A stretch of DNA of 64,000 bases from Beduinella massiliensis (GTDB taxonomy: Bacteria; Bacillota; Clostridia; Christensenellales; Aristaeellaceae): assembly GCF_900199405.1 (NCBI RefSeq), contig NZ_LT963430.1, positions 248,001-312,000 of the forward strand, in the 5' to 3' direction. Below are positions 1-9,234 of this stretch, piece after piece. The notes under the pieces were generated by a model, which saw only the letters and a program-made list of their open reading frames with translations, did no database searches and had not been told where the DNA came from. The translations under genes were made by a program, and so were the position numbers. Positions within the stretch are counted from its first letter, which is position 1. Every line of letters begins with the position of its first letter.

Positions 1-1
1 A

Positions 2-514
2 GCGCTGGCTCAGCGCGCAAAGGCATTTGAAATGGAGGTGGTCGCCTATGACCGATCCGACGTTCAAAATCCCAATGTGGACGTCATGCTGAGCGCGGAA
101 CGGGGCGACAGTCTAGACGAGCTGGTGCGCCGCAGTGATTTTATCGTCATGTGCTGTGCGTTAACCGATCAGACGTACCACATGCTGGGCGAAAAACAGT
201 TCGCGATGATGAAGCCAGGCGCGGTGGTCGTCAACATCGGACGAGGAAAAACCATCGACGAGGCGGCGATGCTGCGTGCCCTGCGTGAGGGACGCATCGC
301 AGGCGCGGGATTGGACACGTTCGAGGAAGAGCCGATGAAGCCGGACAACCCCGTATGGGATACCCCCAACCTGCTGGCGACGCCGCACTTCACGCCTGCA
401 TGCCCGGATAAGCTGGGCCGTTCGCTCGACATCGTGCTTCAAAACGTGGAGCGTTTCCACCGCGGCGAGGAACTGATGAATCGCCTGCGTCCGGAGGACC
501 TTTTTACGAAATAG
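2..514 (+). CDS. D-isomer specific 2-hydroxyacid dehydrogenase, C-terminal part (5' end outside window)
   Basis: The reading frame is open from the left edge and its first residues (ALAQRAKAF, then MEVVAYD) are the end of a Rossmann-fold nucleotide-binding segment, so the gene starts upstream of the window. Later come the family's catalytic pieces: N-I-G-R-G with the substrate-binding Arg, GLDTFEEEP with the Glu, and TPHFTPA with the catalytic His. Proteins of this family reduce 2-keto acids to D-2-hydroxy acids with NAD(P)H in the cytoplasm. It ends 39 bp before a solute-binding protein gene and probably belongs to the same sugar- or sugar-acid-use operon. The exact substrate cannot be read from this part. 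Confidence 0.88.
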   Translation, partial: ALAQRAKAFEMEVVAYDRSDVQNPNVDVMLSAERGDSLDELVRRSDFIVMCCALTDQTYHMLGEKQFAMMKPGAVVVNIGRGKTIDEAAMLRALREGRIAGAGLDTFEEEPMKPDNPVWDTPNLLATPHFTPACPDKLGRSLDIVLQNVERFHRGEELMNRLRPEDLFTK

Positions 515-553
515 CGGCCTTGGGCCGTAAAGAGAAAAGAGGAGGTACCCAAA

Positions 554-2119
554 ATGAAAAGAAATTCCCGAATCTTGGCATGCCTGATCGCCTTGTGCAT
601 GCTGACCGCGTTGCTACCGCTGGCGGCACTGGCGGAGGACGCGAACACGCCCACGTTGACCATCTGGTGCGCGTTTGAGAACAATGCCGCCAAGTCGGTC
701 TCCAACTACGCGGACCTGCCGCTGTATCAGGAACTGCAAAAGCGCCTGGGCGTCAAGCTCGTGTTTCAGCATCCGCCGACGGGCATGGAAGCCGATCAGT
801 TTAAACTTCTCGTCGCTTCCAAGGATCTGCCCGACATCATCGAGTACGACTGGTTCACGCAGTACCCGAAAGGGCCGCAGCGTGCGATCGACGATGGCGT
901 CATCATTCCGCTCAACGAGTACATGGAAGCGGGGCTCACGCCGAATCTGTCCGCAAAGCTGGGGGACGACCCGGAATTGGATGCGAGCGTGAAGACCTAC
1001 ACGGGCAATTACTACGTCTTTCCCTTTATCCGCGACACGGCGCTGATGGAGCAAAAGGGCGGCGGCATTACGGTACGCAAGGACGTGCTCGATTCGCTCG
1101 GCCTGGAAGTCCCCACGACGATCGCTGAATGGGAGGCCGCCTTTGAAAAAATGCAGCAGGCCGGTTTTGAACATCCATTCACCGCGATTTTCAAGGATTT
1201 GCACACTAACGACTCTACCTGGGTCGGAGCATGGGGCATCGCGTATGGATTCTATCAGGTGGACGGCGAGGTGCGCTTTGGGCAGGTTCAGCCTGAATAC
1301 AGGCAGTATCTGGAGACCATGGCGCGCTGGTTTGAAAAGGGCTATATCGACCCGGATCTGCTGACGAACGATAATGCGGCACTGGACGGCAAGATGACCT
1401 CCGGCAGCGCGGCGGTTACCTATCGCTCTCCTGATTCCGGCATCGGCGTATGGACGAAGGCGATGCGTCCGGCGAACCCCGACGTGATGCTCGTAGCCGC
1501 ACCTTATCCGACGCTGGAAAAGGGCGAGACGCGATACATCGCACAGCCCAACTATCGCTATCAGGCAGCCTATTCCGCGGCGATCACGACCTCGTGCAAG
1601 GACGTCGAACTTGCTTTGAAAGTGCTGGATTATGCCTACAGCCCGGAAGGGCAGCTGCTGTATAACTTCGGCGTCGAAGGCGTGAGCTTTGAATACGACG
1701 AGAACGGTGAGCCGCAGTTTACCGATCTCATCAAGAATAATCCGGACGGCCTGACGCTGAAGGAAGCGATGATTCTCTATTGCCGCAATACATCCGGAGG
1801 CCCGTTTGAAAAGGCGGTGGGACCGATCATTTCCCAACGGACCTATCAGGAGCAGCTCGACGCGCCGATCATCTGGTTTAAATCGGTGGATTGGAGCCGC
1901 TCGTTGCCGCGCATCGTCTACTCTGGTGAGGAATCGGCGGAATACGCCACGATCATGAACGAAATCAACGTGCTGACGGAAGAAATGACCGTCAAGATCA
2001 TGATCGGAGACAAGCCTCTGGAAAGCTTCGATAGCTACGTGGAGAGCATTGAAAAGGCTGGCGTCGCGCGCGCTGTGGAAATCGTGCAGACAGCGCTGGA
2101 TCGCCAGAACGGAAAGTAA
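554..2119 (+). CDS. Extracellular solute-binding protein of a carbohydrate ABC transporter (LplA-like)
   Basis: 521 residues with a Sec signal peptide: MKRNSR, a hydrophobic stretch, then a likely AxA cleavage after LAALA (about residue 27). No lipobox Cys is visible near the cleavage site, which is unusual for a Gram-positive binding protein. Mature features such as the N-terminal LTIWCAFENNAAK and the WEAAFEKMQQAG segment fit the large binding proteins that pair with LplB/YtcP permeases, which follow directly. The start is an ATG behind a strong GAGGAGGT. It should capture an oligosaccharide or uronide-type ligand outside the membrane; the ligand is not deducible here. Confidence 0.85.
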   Translation: MKRNSRILACLIALCMLTALLPLAALAEDANTPTLTIWCAFENNAAKSVSNYADLPLYQELQKRLGVKLVFQHPPTGMEADQFKLLVASKDLPDIIEYDWFTQYPKGPQRAIDDGVIIPLNEYMEAGLTPNLSAKLGDDPELDASVKTYTGNYYVFPFIRDTALMEQKGGGITVRKDVLDSLGLEVPTTIAEWEAAFEKMQQAGFEHPFTAIFKDLHTNDSTWVGAWGIAYGFYQVDGEVRFGQVQPEYRQYLETMARWFEKGYIDPDLLTNDNAALDGKMTSGSAAVTYRSPDSGIGVWTKAMRPANPDVMLVAAPYPTLEKGETRYIAQPNYRYQAAYSAAITTSCKDVELALKVLDYAYSPEGQLLYNFGVEGVSFEYDENGEPQFTDLIKNNPDGLTLKEAMILYCRNTSGGPFEKAVGPIISQRTYQEQLDAPIIWFKSVDWSRSLPRIVYSGEESAEYATIMNEINVLTEEMTVKIMIGDKPLESFDSYVESIEKAGVARAVEIVQTALDRQNGK

Positions 2120-2126
2120 GCAGGGC

Positions 2127-2157
2127 GCGTCCGGGCTGCAAGCGCCGGCCCGGACGC
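2127..2157 (+). terminator. Intercistronic GC-rich hairpin after the binding-protein gene
   Basis: A perfect 10-bp stem, GCGTCCGGGC at 2127-2136 and GCCCGGACGC at 2148-2157, encloses an 11-nt loop. No long T-run follows (only CTT). I read it as a partial terminator or 3'-end stabiliser that lets the binding protein be made in excess over the permeases; this is inference. Confidence 0.55.
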
Positions 2158-2197
2158 CTTCCCCCTACGTTGCATCGAGAGAAAAGAGGCGGTATCC

Positions 2198-3124
2198 TTG
2201 CAGGCACGCACGTCCTTTATCAGGCGCGTTCAAAAGGACTATAAGCGCAACAAATATCTGATCCTCATGCTGCTGCCCCTCGTCGTTTACTACATCGTGT
2301 TTCATTACGCGCCGATGTATGGAACGTTGATCGCGTTCAAGGATTACTCGCCGCGTCTGGGTGTATGGGGTAGCAAGTGGGTTGGACTCAAAAATTTTAC
2401 GGTCTTCTTCAACAGTTCGCAGTTTGAGCGCGTGCTTACCAATACGCTGAAACTGAGCTTCTATCAAATTCTCTTCGGGTTCCCGGCCCCGCTGCTGCTG
2501 GCCCTGGCGCTCAACGAAATTCGTTGCGCTCCCTTCAAACGCACTGTTCAGACGATCAGCTATATGCCCCATTTTATCTCGGTGATGGTGCTTTGCGGCA
2601 TGCTGGTAGACTTTTGCAACACAAAGGGCATTTTAACCCAGCTTGTCTCGTTCCTTACGGGGCAGCCGCCCAAGAATCTGCTGCTCCGGCCGGAACTGTT
2701 TCGAACGATTTATGTCACCAGCGGCATTTGGCAGGAAATTGGGTTTGGTTCGATCATCTACCTGAGCGCGCTGTCTGGCATCGACCCGATGCTCTACGAG
2801 GCAGCCACGATCGACGGGGCAACGCGGCGCCAACAACTGCTGCATGTCACGATCCCCGGCATCGCCACGACGGTGACGGTGATGTTCCTGCTGCGCATTG
2901 GCCGCATGATGAACGTAGGCTACGAAAAGGTCATCCTCCTGTACAATGCGAGTACCTACGAAACGGCGGAGATCATCTCGACCTACGTATACAAGCGTGG
3001 CCTGTTGGACATGGACTACAGCCTGGGCGCTGCGGTGGATCTGTTCAATTCTGCCATCAATCTGGTGCTTCTGGTGAGTTTTAACGCGCTGAGCAAGCGC
3101 CTCACGGATAACGGCCTGTTCTGA
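2198..3124 (+). CDS. ABC transporter permease, LplB family
   Basis: 308 residues, starting at a TTG behind GAGAAAAGAGG. After a basic N-terminus (YKRNKYLILMLLPL) there are about six membrane helices. The inner-membrane EAA-type loop reads YEAATIDGA-TRRQ-LLHVTIPGI, the contact site for the ATPase. YGTLIAFKDYSP is typical of the LplB/YteP group. It forms the first half of the membrane channel with the next gene. No ATPase gene lies nearby; this group commonly borrows a shared MsmX-type ATPase encoded elsewhere. Confidence 0.9.
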   Translation: MQARTSFIRRVQKDYKRNKYLILMLLPLVVYYIVFHYAPMYGTLIAFKDYSPRLGVWGSKWVGLKNFTVFFNSSQFERVLTNTLKLSFYQILFGFPAPLLLALALNEIRCAPFKRTVQTISYMPHFISVMVLCGMLVDFCNTKGILTQLVSFLTGQPPKNLLLRPELFRTIYVTSGIWQEIGFGSIIYLSALSGIDPMLYEAATIDGATRRQQLLHVTIPGIATTVTVMFLLRIGRMMNVGYEKVILLYNASTYETAEIISTYVYKRGLLDMDYSLGAAVDLFNSAINLVLLVSFNALSKRLTDNGLF

Positions 3125-3145
3125 GCTGCGGGAGGGAAGTAAAAT

Positions 3146-4027
3146 ATGAAGTACAGGAAGAGCGGCGGGGAGATAGCCGCGCAGGCGGCGCTCTACATCC
3201 TGCTGACCGCGCTAGCGATTGTGACGTTTTATCCCATGTGGCACGTCCTCATGGCCTCTATCAGTGACGGCAATAAAATTGTACAACACACCGGACTGCT
3301 CTTTGCGCCGGAGGGGTTCAGCGTTGCGGCCTATAAGATTGTGCTGCAGAATTCTTCCATCATCACCGGCTATCTCAACACCTTTTTCTACGTGATCGTG
3401 GGGACGACGCTGAACCTGGTGCTTACGACGCTGGGTGCTTATGTGCTCTCTCGCAGAAACTTTCTGTGGCGCACGCCGGCAATGATGATGATTCTCTTCA
3501 CGATGTTCTTTTCTGGCGGTATGATACCGACCTTTCTGTTGGTAGAGGGCCTGGGACTGGTGGATTCGAGGCTGGCCCTGATCCTTCCCATGGCCGTCAA
3601 CACGTACAATCTCGTCATTATGCGCACCTCGTTTGCCGCTGTGCCGGAGAGCCTGGAGGAATCCGCCAAGATTGAGGGCGCAAACGACCTGGTCGTGCTG
3701 CTGCACATCTTCATCCCGGTATCCGGCAGCGTTATCGCGGTCATGGTGCTCTATTATGCAGTCGCCCACTGGAACAGCTGGTTTCCGGCGCTGCTGTACC
3801 TGCGCACGCGTGCGCTGTACCCCTTGCAGTTGATCCTGCGCGAGATCCTCATCATGAACTCGATGGACAGCATGCGGGAAAACATCGACTTTGGCGATTT
3901 GGATCGCGTAACGGATACAATCAAGTATGCGACCATCGTGGTGGCGACGCTTCCGATTCTGTTGCTGTACCCGTTCCTGCAGAAGTATTTTGTAAAGGGC
4001 GTCATGATCGGGGCCGTAAAGGGATAA
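3146..4027 (+). CDS. ABC transporter permease, YtcP/LplC family
   Basis: 293 residues with six predicted membrane helices and the EAA-loop motif EESAKIEGANDLVVLLHIFIPVSGS. The C-terminus, QKYFVKGVMIGAVKG, is the hallmark ending of this permease group. It follows the first permease by 21 bp with a GGGAGGGAAG ribosome site, so the two are co-translated as a heterodimeric channel for the ligand held by the 554-2119 protein. Confidence 0.92.
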   Translation: MKYRKSGGEIAAQAALYILLTALAIVTFYPMWHVLMASISDGNKIVQHTGLLFAPEGFSVAAYKIVLQNSSIITGYLNTFFYVIVGTTLNLVLTTLGAYVLSRRNFLWRTPAMMMILFTMFFSGGMIPTFLLVEGLGLVDSRLALILPMAVNTYNLVIMRTSFAAVPESLEESAKIEGANDLVVLLHIFIPVSGSVIAVMVLYYAVAHWNSWFPALLYLRTRALYPLQLILREILIMNSMDSMRENIDFGDLDRVTDTIKYATIVVATLPILLLYPFLQKYFVKGVMIGAVKG

Positions 4028-4085
4028 TTGCACTGCGCAAAGAGGAAAAGCGCATTCGTCCGTTGAAATTTAATTCAACATGTTT

Positions 4086-4113
4086 TGTCGCAAATTCAGT
4101 ACATTTTGTGACA
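4086..4113 (+). promoter_or_regulatory. Imperfect inverted repeat upstream of the AraC-type regulator
   Basis: TGTCGCAAA (4086-4094) and TTTGTGACA (4105-4113) are inverted copies with one mismatch, separated by 10 bp. The right arm overlaps a CATAAT that could be a -10 hexamer (4112-4117). It lies in the 211-bp gap before the regulator and may be a regulator binding site. No well-spaced -35 is visible. Confidence 0.4.
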
Positions 4114-4238
4114 TAATCCGACGGATGCTTTTGGGGTTCTTTTGCTTTTACAAAACATCCGTCGAAACCTTTTTGGCCGTGATCTTAAAACGTACGGGAT
4201 TGCTGGTAGCCTATGCACAGTGGAAATGGGGTGTCCCG

Positions 4239-6590
4239 ATGAAGCGAAAGGACGTGCGCACCCGGCTGAGGTGGCGGCAAATTGCCCGCTGGATTGCGGT
4301 ATACCTTCTGGTTGTGCTGCTGATCGTCGCGGTGGTGGGCATCATCAGTGTCGTTGCGATCAACGCCATCACACAGTCCGCCCGCGGGGAACAGCGTGAG
4401 AAAATGCTGCACGCCCGAGCAAGCGTCGACGCTGTGCTGGAGGATACGGAAAACGCGCTGCTGTTGCTTTCCAACGACGATTATCTCGTCGCGCTTTCCG
4501 ATAAACAGCTTCCCTACACCCCTTCGCAGTTGTACATGCTCTACGATTTCAACCGCGCGTTCGGCCAGCACATGCTCGCACACAGCACATGGGATTGCTT
4601 GTACGCCTACTTCGGCAAGGGCGACTTTGTACTTGAAGGCGGCGCTAAGCGTACACTCGCAGATGTGCATGGGATGCTGGATTACGCACTGACACAGGAG
4701 GAATGGGTTCGCCTGATGGAAAGTACGGGCGAACCAGTATACCGCTGTCTTGCTTCCGCGAAGGATCCTGACCGCTATTATGTGGAGTACTGGTACCCGA
4801 TGATCGGGCATTCCCGGGAGGAACCGCTGGGAGCGATTGTGGTTCGTCTGGACGACCGGGTATTGACGGAGCGTATGGCCGCGCTCAAGTGGTACCGTGA
4901 CGAGTACGTGCTCGCCGTGGACGGAGAAGGCAGGATCGTCCTATCCAGTGACGCAGCCACGGAAGAAACCGCGCGGATATTGGATACGTTGGCACCTGCC
5001 CTTCTCAGCGGGGAAACATCGGCAGGGATTAACGGTCGATTCAGCGTAGGCGTCGCGCCTTCGGAGGTCAACGATTGGTGCTACGTCTCCATCCTTCCAG
5101 ATGACTTTTTGATCGCCAACTCCCATTACAATGCGCGCATTGCCCAGGCGCTATGCCTGATGGTGCTGGTGGTGGGCGTATTGCTCAGCGTCGCCGCAGC
5201 GCTGCTGCGCTTCAGGCCGCTGGGCAGACTGTACGAGCTCGCCGAAATGGCGGGCGACGAACCGCCGCATGAGGAGAAAAATGCGTATAGCTACCTGGAA
5301 AAGTCAATGACGTCCATGCTGGAAAAGAACCGAGAAGCCCAACGCAGGCTGCGCAGACAAAATCAGCTCGTGAGAAACGACCTGCTGATCCGCCTGATTA
5401 CTGGAAACCTCCGCAGTGTCGCGGCATTGGAGGACATTCTCTTCTCGAACGGCATCAGCTTTGTTTCCGAACGATTTATCGTTCTGGTGTTGGGCTTTGA
5501 GAACGAACAAGAACTTTTTTTCGGGGAGAGCGATGGCGGAGAGACGGAACAGATGGCGCGGTTTATTACCGGAAACGTGTTTGAGGAGCTCTTCGCGCAG
5601 ACGTACAACGCGTTTTTCTTCGAGTATGCGGGGCTGAACGTAGGTCTGATCAACCTCAACGCGCAGCAGAATGGAGAATCCACATTAGAAGTACGTGCGC
5701 TGTACGAACAGGGCAGGCAGGTCATCCGAGAACACTTCGGTCTGCAGGTCACCTGTGCACAAAGCGGGTTGCACACCGGATATGCGGGCATCGCGCAGGC
5801 GTATGGCCAGGCGCTGGAGGTGCTGGAGTATCAGCAGCTTGTGGGCAGATCGCCGGACGGTTTCGTTTGCTATGAGGACGTTGCTCAAGAGGAGGTGCGG
5901 GGCAGCGGCGCTTTCAGCGTGGACGCACAGATTCGCTTCATGCAGAGCGTGAAAGCCGGAAATCTGGATCAGGCGCGGGGAATTATGTCGCGCGAGATAG
6001 AGGACGCGCGAAAGCGGGCGCCTTTTGACCTGGAGCGTTCCCGCTGCTTCATGTTTGCGGTGATGAATGCCCTGCTGGAGGCGGTAGATGAGATCGGAGA
6101 GAACGTAGGAGAAGATTTCTTTGAACGCATCCGGCCGACGGAACGGCTGCTCAGGTGTAATTCGATCGCTAACATGCGTCAGCAGATGGAGGCAATTCTG
6201 AGCGAAGCCAGTGAGTACATCCGGCGCAAGCGCAAAGATCACGGTGACCAGGTCGTGCAGCAGGTGATGGATCATGTACACTTGCGTTATATGGACGTCA
6301 ACATAAACGTATCGAGCATCGCGGACGAGATGGGAATGTCCATCTCAGGCTTAAGCAGGCTGTTCAAAAAAAAGACGGGACAGGGACTGCTCGACTACAT
6401 CGTGCAGGTGCGTATGGAGGCAGCCAAACGCCTGCTGGCCGATACGGGCTGCACGCTGACGGAAATTGCCGAACAGGTTGGCCTCATCAACGCCAATACG
6501 CTCATCCGCACGTTCAAGCGCTATACGGGGCAGACCCCGGGTAAATACAAGCAGGAGAACAGGAAAAAGCAGAAAGTGGAGGAACAATAG
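4239..6590 (+). CDS. Membrane-bound AraC-family transcriptional regulator with extracytoplasmic sensor domain
   Basis: 783 residues from the ATG at 4239, chosen because the basic start MKRKDVRTRLRWRQ is followed at once by a first membrane helix. An upstream in-frame ATG at 4080 would add 53 residues of unlikely sequence. The order is helix 1 (about 16-40), an extracellular region to about residue 295, helix 2 (QALCLMVLVVGVLL), a HAMP-like linker, a middle region, and a C-terminal AraC double helix-turn-helix (VSSIADEMGMSISGLSRLFKK, then LTEIAEQVGLINANTLIRTFK). Such one-protein sensors switch on neighbouring sugar-transport genes, here most likely the importer at 554-4027 and the hydrolase downstream. 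Confidence 0.88.
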   Translation: MKRKDVRTRLRWRQIARWIAVYLLVVLLIVAVVGIISVVAINAITQSARGEQREKMLHARASVDAVLEDTENALLLLSNDDYLVALSDKQLPYTPSQLYMLYDFNRAFGQHMLAHSTWDCLYAYFGKGDFVLEGGAKRTLADVHGMLDYALTQEEWVRLMESTGEPVYRCLASAKDPDRYYVEYWYPMIGHSREEPLGAIVVRLDDRVLTERMAALKWYRDEYVLAVDGEGRIVLSSDAATEETARILDTLAPALLSGETSAGINGRFSVGVAPSEVNDWCYVSILPDDFLIANSHYNARIAQALCLMVLVVGVLLSVAAALLRFRPLGRLYELAEMAGDEPPHEEKNAYSYLEKSMTSMLEKNREAQRRLRRQNQLVRNDLLIRLITGNLRSVAALEDILFSNGISFVSERFIVLVLGFENEQELFFGESDGGETEQMARFITGNVFEELFAQTYNAFFFEYAGLNVGLINLNAQQNGESTLEVRALYEQGRQVIREHFGLQVTCAQSGLHTGYAGIAQAYGQALEVLEYQQLVGRSPDGFVCYEDVAQEEVRGSGAFSVDAQIRFMQSVKAGNLDQARGIMSREIEDARKRAPFDLERSRCFMFAVMNALLEAVDEIGENVGEDFFERIRPTERLLRCNSIANMRQQMEAILSEASEYIRRKRKDHGDQVVQQVMDHVHLRYMDVNINVSSIADEMGMSISGLSRLFKKKTGQGLLDYIVQVRMEAAKRLLADTGCTLTEIAEQVGLINANTLIRTFKRYTGQTPGKYKQENRKKQKVEEQ

Positions 6591-6591
6591 A

Positions 6592-7053
6592 ATGATTGTT
6601 GACAAGGTGGAGAATATTGCCCGCTACGCGCTGATGATCAGAGATTGCGACAAGCTGGTCGCTTTCCTTGAGAAGAATGACCTGACCGCGCTTGCACCCG
6701 GTCGCTACGTGCCGGAAGAATCGGACATTACGGTATCGCTCTTTGAGTACGAGACCAAGATTGGTGACAAGACGCGCTGGGAAACGCATCATGAGCATAT
6801 GGACATTCATTTCGTCGTGAAGGGCTGCGAAGAAGTCGCCTGGATTCCCGCGCAGCACGTAACGGAATCCACCGAATACGTTGCGGAGCGCGACGTGGAA
6901 TTTTTCGCGGATGATGCGCAGGGCTCTCGCGTACTGGTAGAGGAAGGCTACTTTTGCCTCGTCATGCCCGAGGACGCGCACAAGCCGGCGCTTGCACCGC
7001 AGGATGCGATACGCCACGGGAAGAAGGCAGTCGTGAAGGTCGCGGTGAATTGA
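6592..7053 (+). CDS. YhcH/YjgK/YiaL family protein (DUF386)
   Basis: 153 residues; its ATG lies 1 base after the previous stop, with GGAGG inside the end of the AraC gene. The core HHEHMDIHFVVKGCEE and the later MPEDAHKPAL carry the conserved His/Glu/Asp set of this cupin-like family, which binds a metal. Family members sit in sialic acid, gluconate or uronate loci and are thought to act on sugar anomers or sugar acids; the reaction is poorly known. Its place between regulator and glycosidase supports a role in the same sugar pathway. Confidence 0.88.
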   Translation: MIVDKVENIARYALMIRDCDKLVAFLEKNDLTALAPGRYVPEESDITVSLFEYETKIGDKTRWETHHEHMDIHFVVKGCEEVAWIPAQHVTESTEYVAERDVEFFADDAQGSRVLVEEGYFCLVMPEDAHKPALAPQDAIRHGKKAVVKVAVN

Positions 7054-7082
7054 AAAGCAGGCGTTGGGCAAGGAGGAGGTTT

Positions 7083-9098
7083 ATGGGAAATTGGTGGGAA
7101 GACTATGCGTGGCGGCAGGTGCAAACGAATCTACGGGAAATCGATATGGCGGATATCGACGCGGATCGGTACGTGAGGGAGCTGCGCGCATTGGGGGCCA
7201 CGGTCGCGATGATCAATGCGGGCGGCATTCTGGCCAGCTATGAGACGGATTTGCCCTTTCACCAGCAAAGCGAGTATTTGACCGGTGATTCGCTGCGCAG
7301 GGTTATCGATGCCTGCCACGCTGCGGACATCAGGGTGGTGATGCGCACCGACTTTTCAAAGATGCGAAGGGCCGTATTTGAAGAGCACCCCGATTGGGCG
7401 TATCGGACGATCGACGGAAAGATCGTAGACTACAACGGGGACGTGCATGCCTGCGTCTGCGGAGGATTTCAGCAAAAAGCGGCCCTTGAAATCCTCCGCG
7501 AAATCGTGACGAAGCTGCCAGCGGACGGGCTCTTTATCAACATGAGCGGATTCCAGACGCGGGATTACAGCTATCGGGAGTACGGCATTTGCCATTGCGA
7601 GGCGTGCCGGCAAGCGTTCCGTGCTTATGCGGGGATGGAATTGCCCGCGAGTGCGGACATGAAAGACCCTGCCTATCGCCGCTATCGGGCCTTTCAGCGG
7701 CACGTCCTGGAGGAGCAGGAGAGCAGGATCGTTCGGATGGTGCGGGAGATAAATCCGCAGATCGCAATAAACGGAACGGATTTCTTTCGGATGGAATCGA
7801 ACACCGAATACGGCCGCCCATTGCCGCATTGGCAATACAGCGCATCCTCCAATACGCGCTGTCTGCGGGGGATACCCGGAGGACGTACGGTGAGCAATAC
7901 CTCGGTGGATTTCATTGGGTTTTACTACCGGCATGTGGCGGTGAGCGCTGCCCTGCAAAAGCTCAGGCTTTGGCAGGACTTAGCGAATCTGGGAGGGCTG
8001 GACTACTACCTGATCGGTCGTCTGGACAACCACGAGGATCGTTCGGGTTTCGAGGCCGTCCAAGCGGTATTTCACTTTGCACGCGAGCACGAGACGGACT
8101 ATCGCGGCCTGCGCTCATGCGCGGATGTTCTGGTGCTTCGCAGCCACGCCTGGGGCGATGGATCAGAGGAACGAGGATGGATTCGCGCGCTGACCGAGAG
8201 CCACGTGCTCTTCGATGAGGCGCTTGAAGCCGATATTCTCGCTTATCCCCTCGACAAGTACCGCGTTGTCGTCGTGCCAGGCATCGAGGTGCTCAGCCGG
8301 GCGGCGACGCAAAAGCTGGATGACTTCGCAGAGCGCGGTGGGTGCGTCATCGTCAGCGGAAACGCGGCGCGCTACGACGAAGCATTCGAGACGTACGAGC
8401 GCCTACCGCTGCGCTGCCTGGGCATTCGTCGGGAACTGGGGCGCAGGGAGGACATGCTGTCCGCCATGTTCAGGCTATCGGGAGCGGACAAGACGGCGTT
8501 TTCGGCATTTGAACAGAGCGACCTCGTCTGCTTCGGCGAGTGCTATCACTATTGCGAGTACGAGGATACCGCGCACGCGTACATGCGCTTGATTCCACCG
8601 CATCCCTACGGGCCGCCGGAACGCTGCTATTACACGCAGGTAACGAATTTTCCGGGCGTGACGGCCAATACCTGCGGTGCGGGAAAGGGGATTTACATTC
8701 CCTGGAGCATTGGGACGCTATACTACAGAGAAGGCTATGAAAATACCCTTTGGGTCTTGCAGGGTGTACTAGAGAGGTTGGCGGGTTTAAAAAGCGCGGC
8801 ACCGGGACTTTCTCCGATGGTGGAGGTTACTGCCGCAGCCCGAACGGATGGTTCGGGGTTGCTGATACAACTGGTGAATGCGAGCGGGCACTTTGGTACG
8901 TCTTTTTTTCCTCCGTTGCCGGTAGAGTGCGTCCGAGTCAGGATTCCCTGTTCTCAGCGTATGAAACGAGCCGAAAGCCTGATAGATGGGCGCACGGTTT
9001 CTTTCAAGCAGGATGAAGATATGGTTTGGTTGGAAATCGGCCCTATAAATGAATTCGAGGCTGTAAAGGTGGAAATGGAACAGGCAGCGGAAAGATGA
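7083..9098 (+). CDS. Glycoside-hydrolase-like protein with GHL6-type barrel and beta-galactosidase trimerisation-like domain
   Basis: 671 residues; the start ATG at 7083 has AAGGAGGAGG just upstream. The N-terminal half reads as a TIM barrel (MGNWWEDYAWRQVQTNLRE; HPDWAYRTIDGK; ADGLFINMSGFQ) with a cysteine pair in CHCEACRQAF, typical of the hypothetical hydrolase family GHL6. The middle (YRVVVVPGIEVLSRAATQKL, then GGCVIVSGNAA) matches the flavodoxin-like trimerisation domain of GH42-type enzymes. There is no signal peptide, so it acts inside the cell on sugars brought in by the transporter. The catalytic pair was not identified. Confidence 0.75.
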   Translation: MGNWWEDYAWRQVQTNLREIDMADIDADRYVRELRALGATVAMINAGGILASYETDLPFHQQSEYLTGDSLRRVIDACHAADIRVVMRTDFSKMRRAVFEEHPDWAYRTIDGKIVDYNGDVHACVCGGFQQKAALEILREIVTKLPADGLFINMSGFQTRDYSYREYGICHCEACRQAFRAYAGMELPASADMKDPAYRRYRAFQRHVLEEQESRIVRMVREINPQIAINGTDFFRMESNTEYGRPLPHWQYSASSNTRCLRGIPGGRTVSNTSVDFIGFYYRHVAVSAALQKLRLWQDLANLGGLDYYLIGRLDNHEDRSGFEAVQAVFHFAREHETDYRGLRSCADVLVLRSHAWGDGSEERGWIRALTESHVLFDEALEADILAYPLDKYRVVVVPGIEVLSRAATQKLDDFAERGGCVIVSGNAARYDEAFETYERLPLRCLGIRRELGRREDMLSAMFRLSGADKTAFSAFEQSDLVCFGECYHYCEYEDTAHAYMRLIPPHPYGPPERCYYTQVTNFPGVTANTCGAGKGIYIPWSIGTLYYREGYENTLWVLQGVLERLAGLKSAAPGLSPMVEVTAAARTDGSGLLIQLVNASGHFGTSFFPPLPVECVRVRIPCSQRMKRAESLIDGRTVSFKQDEDMVWLEIGPINEFEAVKVEMEQAAER

Positions 9099-9189
9099 TT
9101 AAGACATGGAGAATCGCGGGTGTGATTCCGGCCTGCCGGTAGGAGTCGTTTTTCAACGGAAGGGATTTTAAGGAGTTACATGGGCAACG

Positions 9190-9228
9190 GAAACGGGGGC
9201 AGTTCGCGCGGAACTGCCCCCGTTTTGG
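9190..9228. terminator. Bidirectional terminator between convergent genes
   Basis: A 14-bp perfect stem, AACGGGGGCAGTTC (9192-9205) and GAACTGCCCCCGTT (9211-9224), has a 5-base loop. It is flanked by A's on the left and TTTT on the right, so it can stop the hydrolase transcript on + and the giant gene on -. Confidence 0.85.
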
Positions 9229-9234
9229 GATGAT

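Noticed and set aside
614-1837. 407-codon open frame on the minus strand opposite the binding-protein gene
   Set aside because: It lies wholly antisense to a clear signal-peptide protein, has no ribosome site and encodes Arg/His-rich sequence typical of GC-rich shadow frames.
4080-4238. Upstream start for the AraC-type membrane regulator
   Set aside because: The extra 53 residues run through the inverted repeat and promoter-like region and would place an odd hydrophobic stretch before the normal basic start at 4239.
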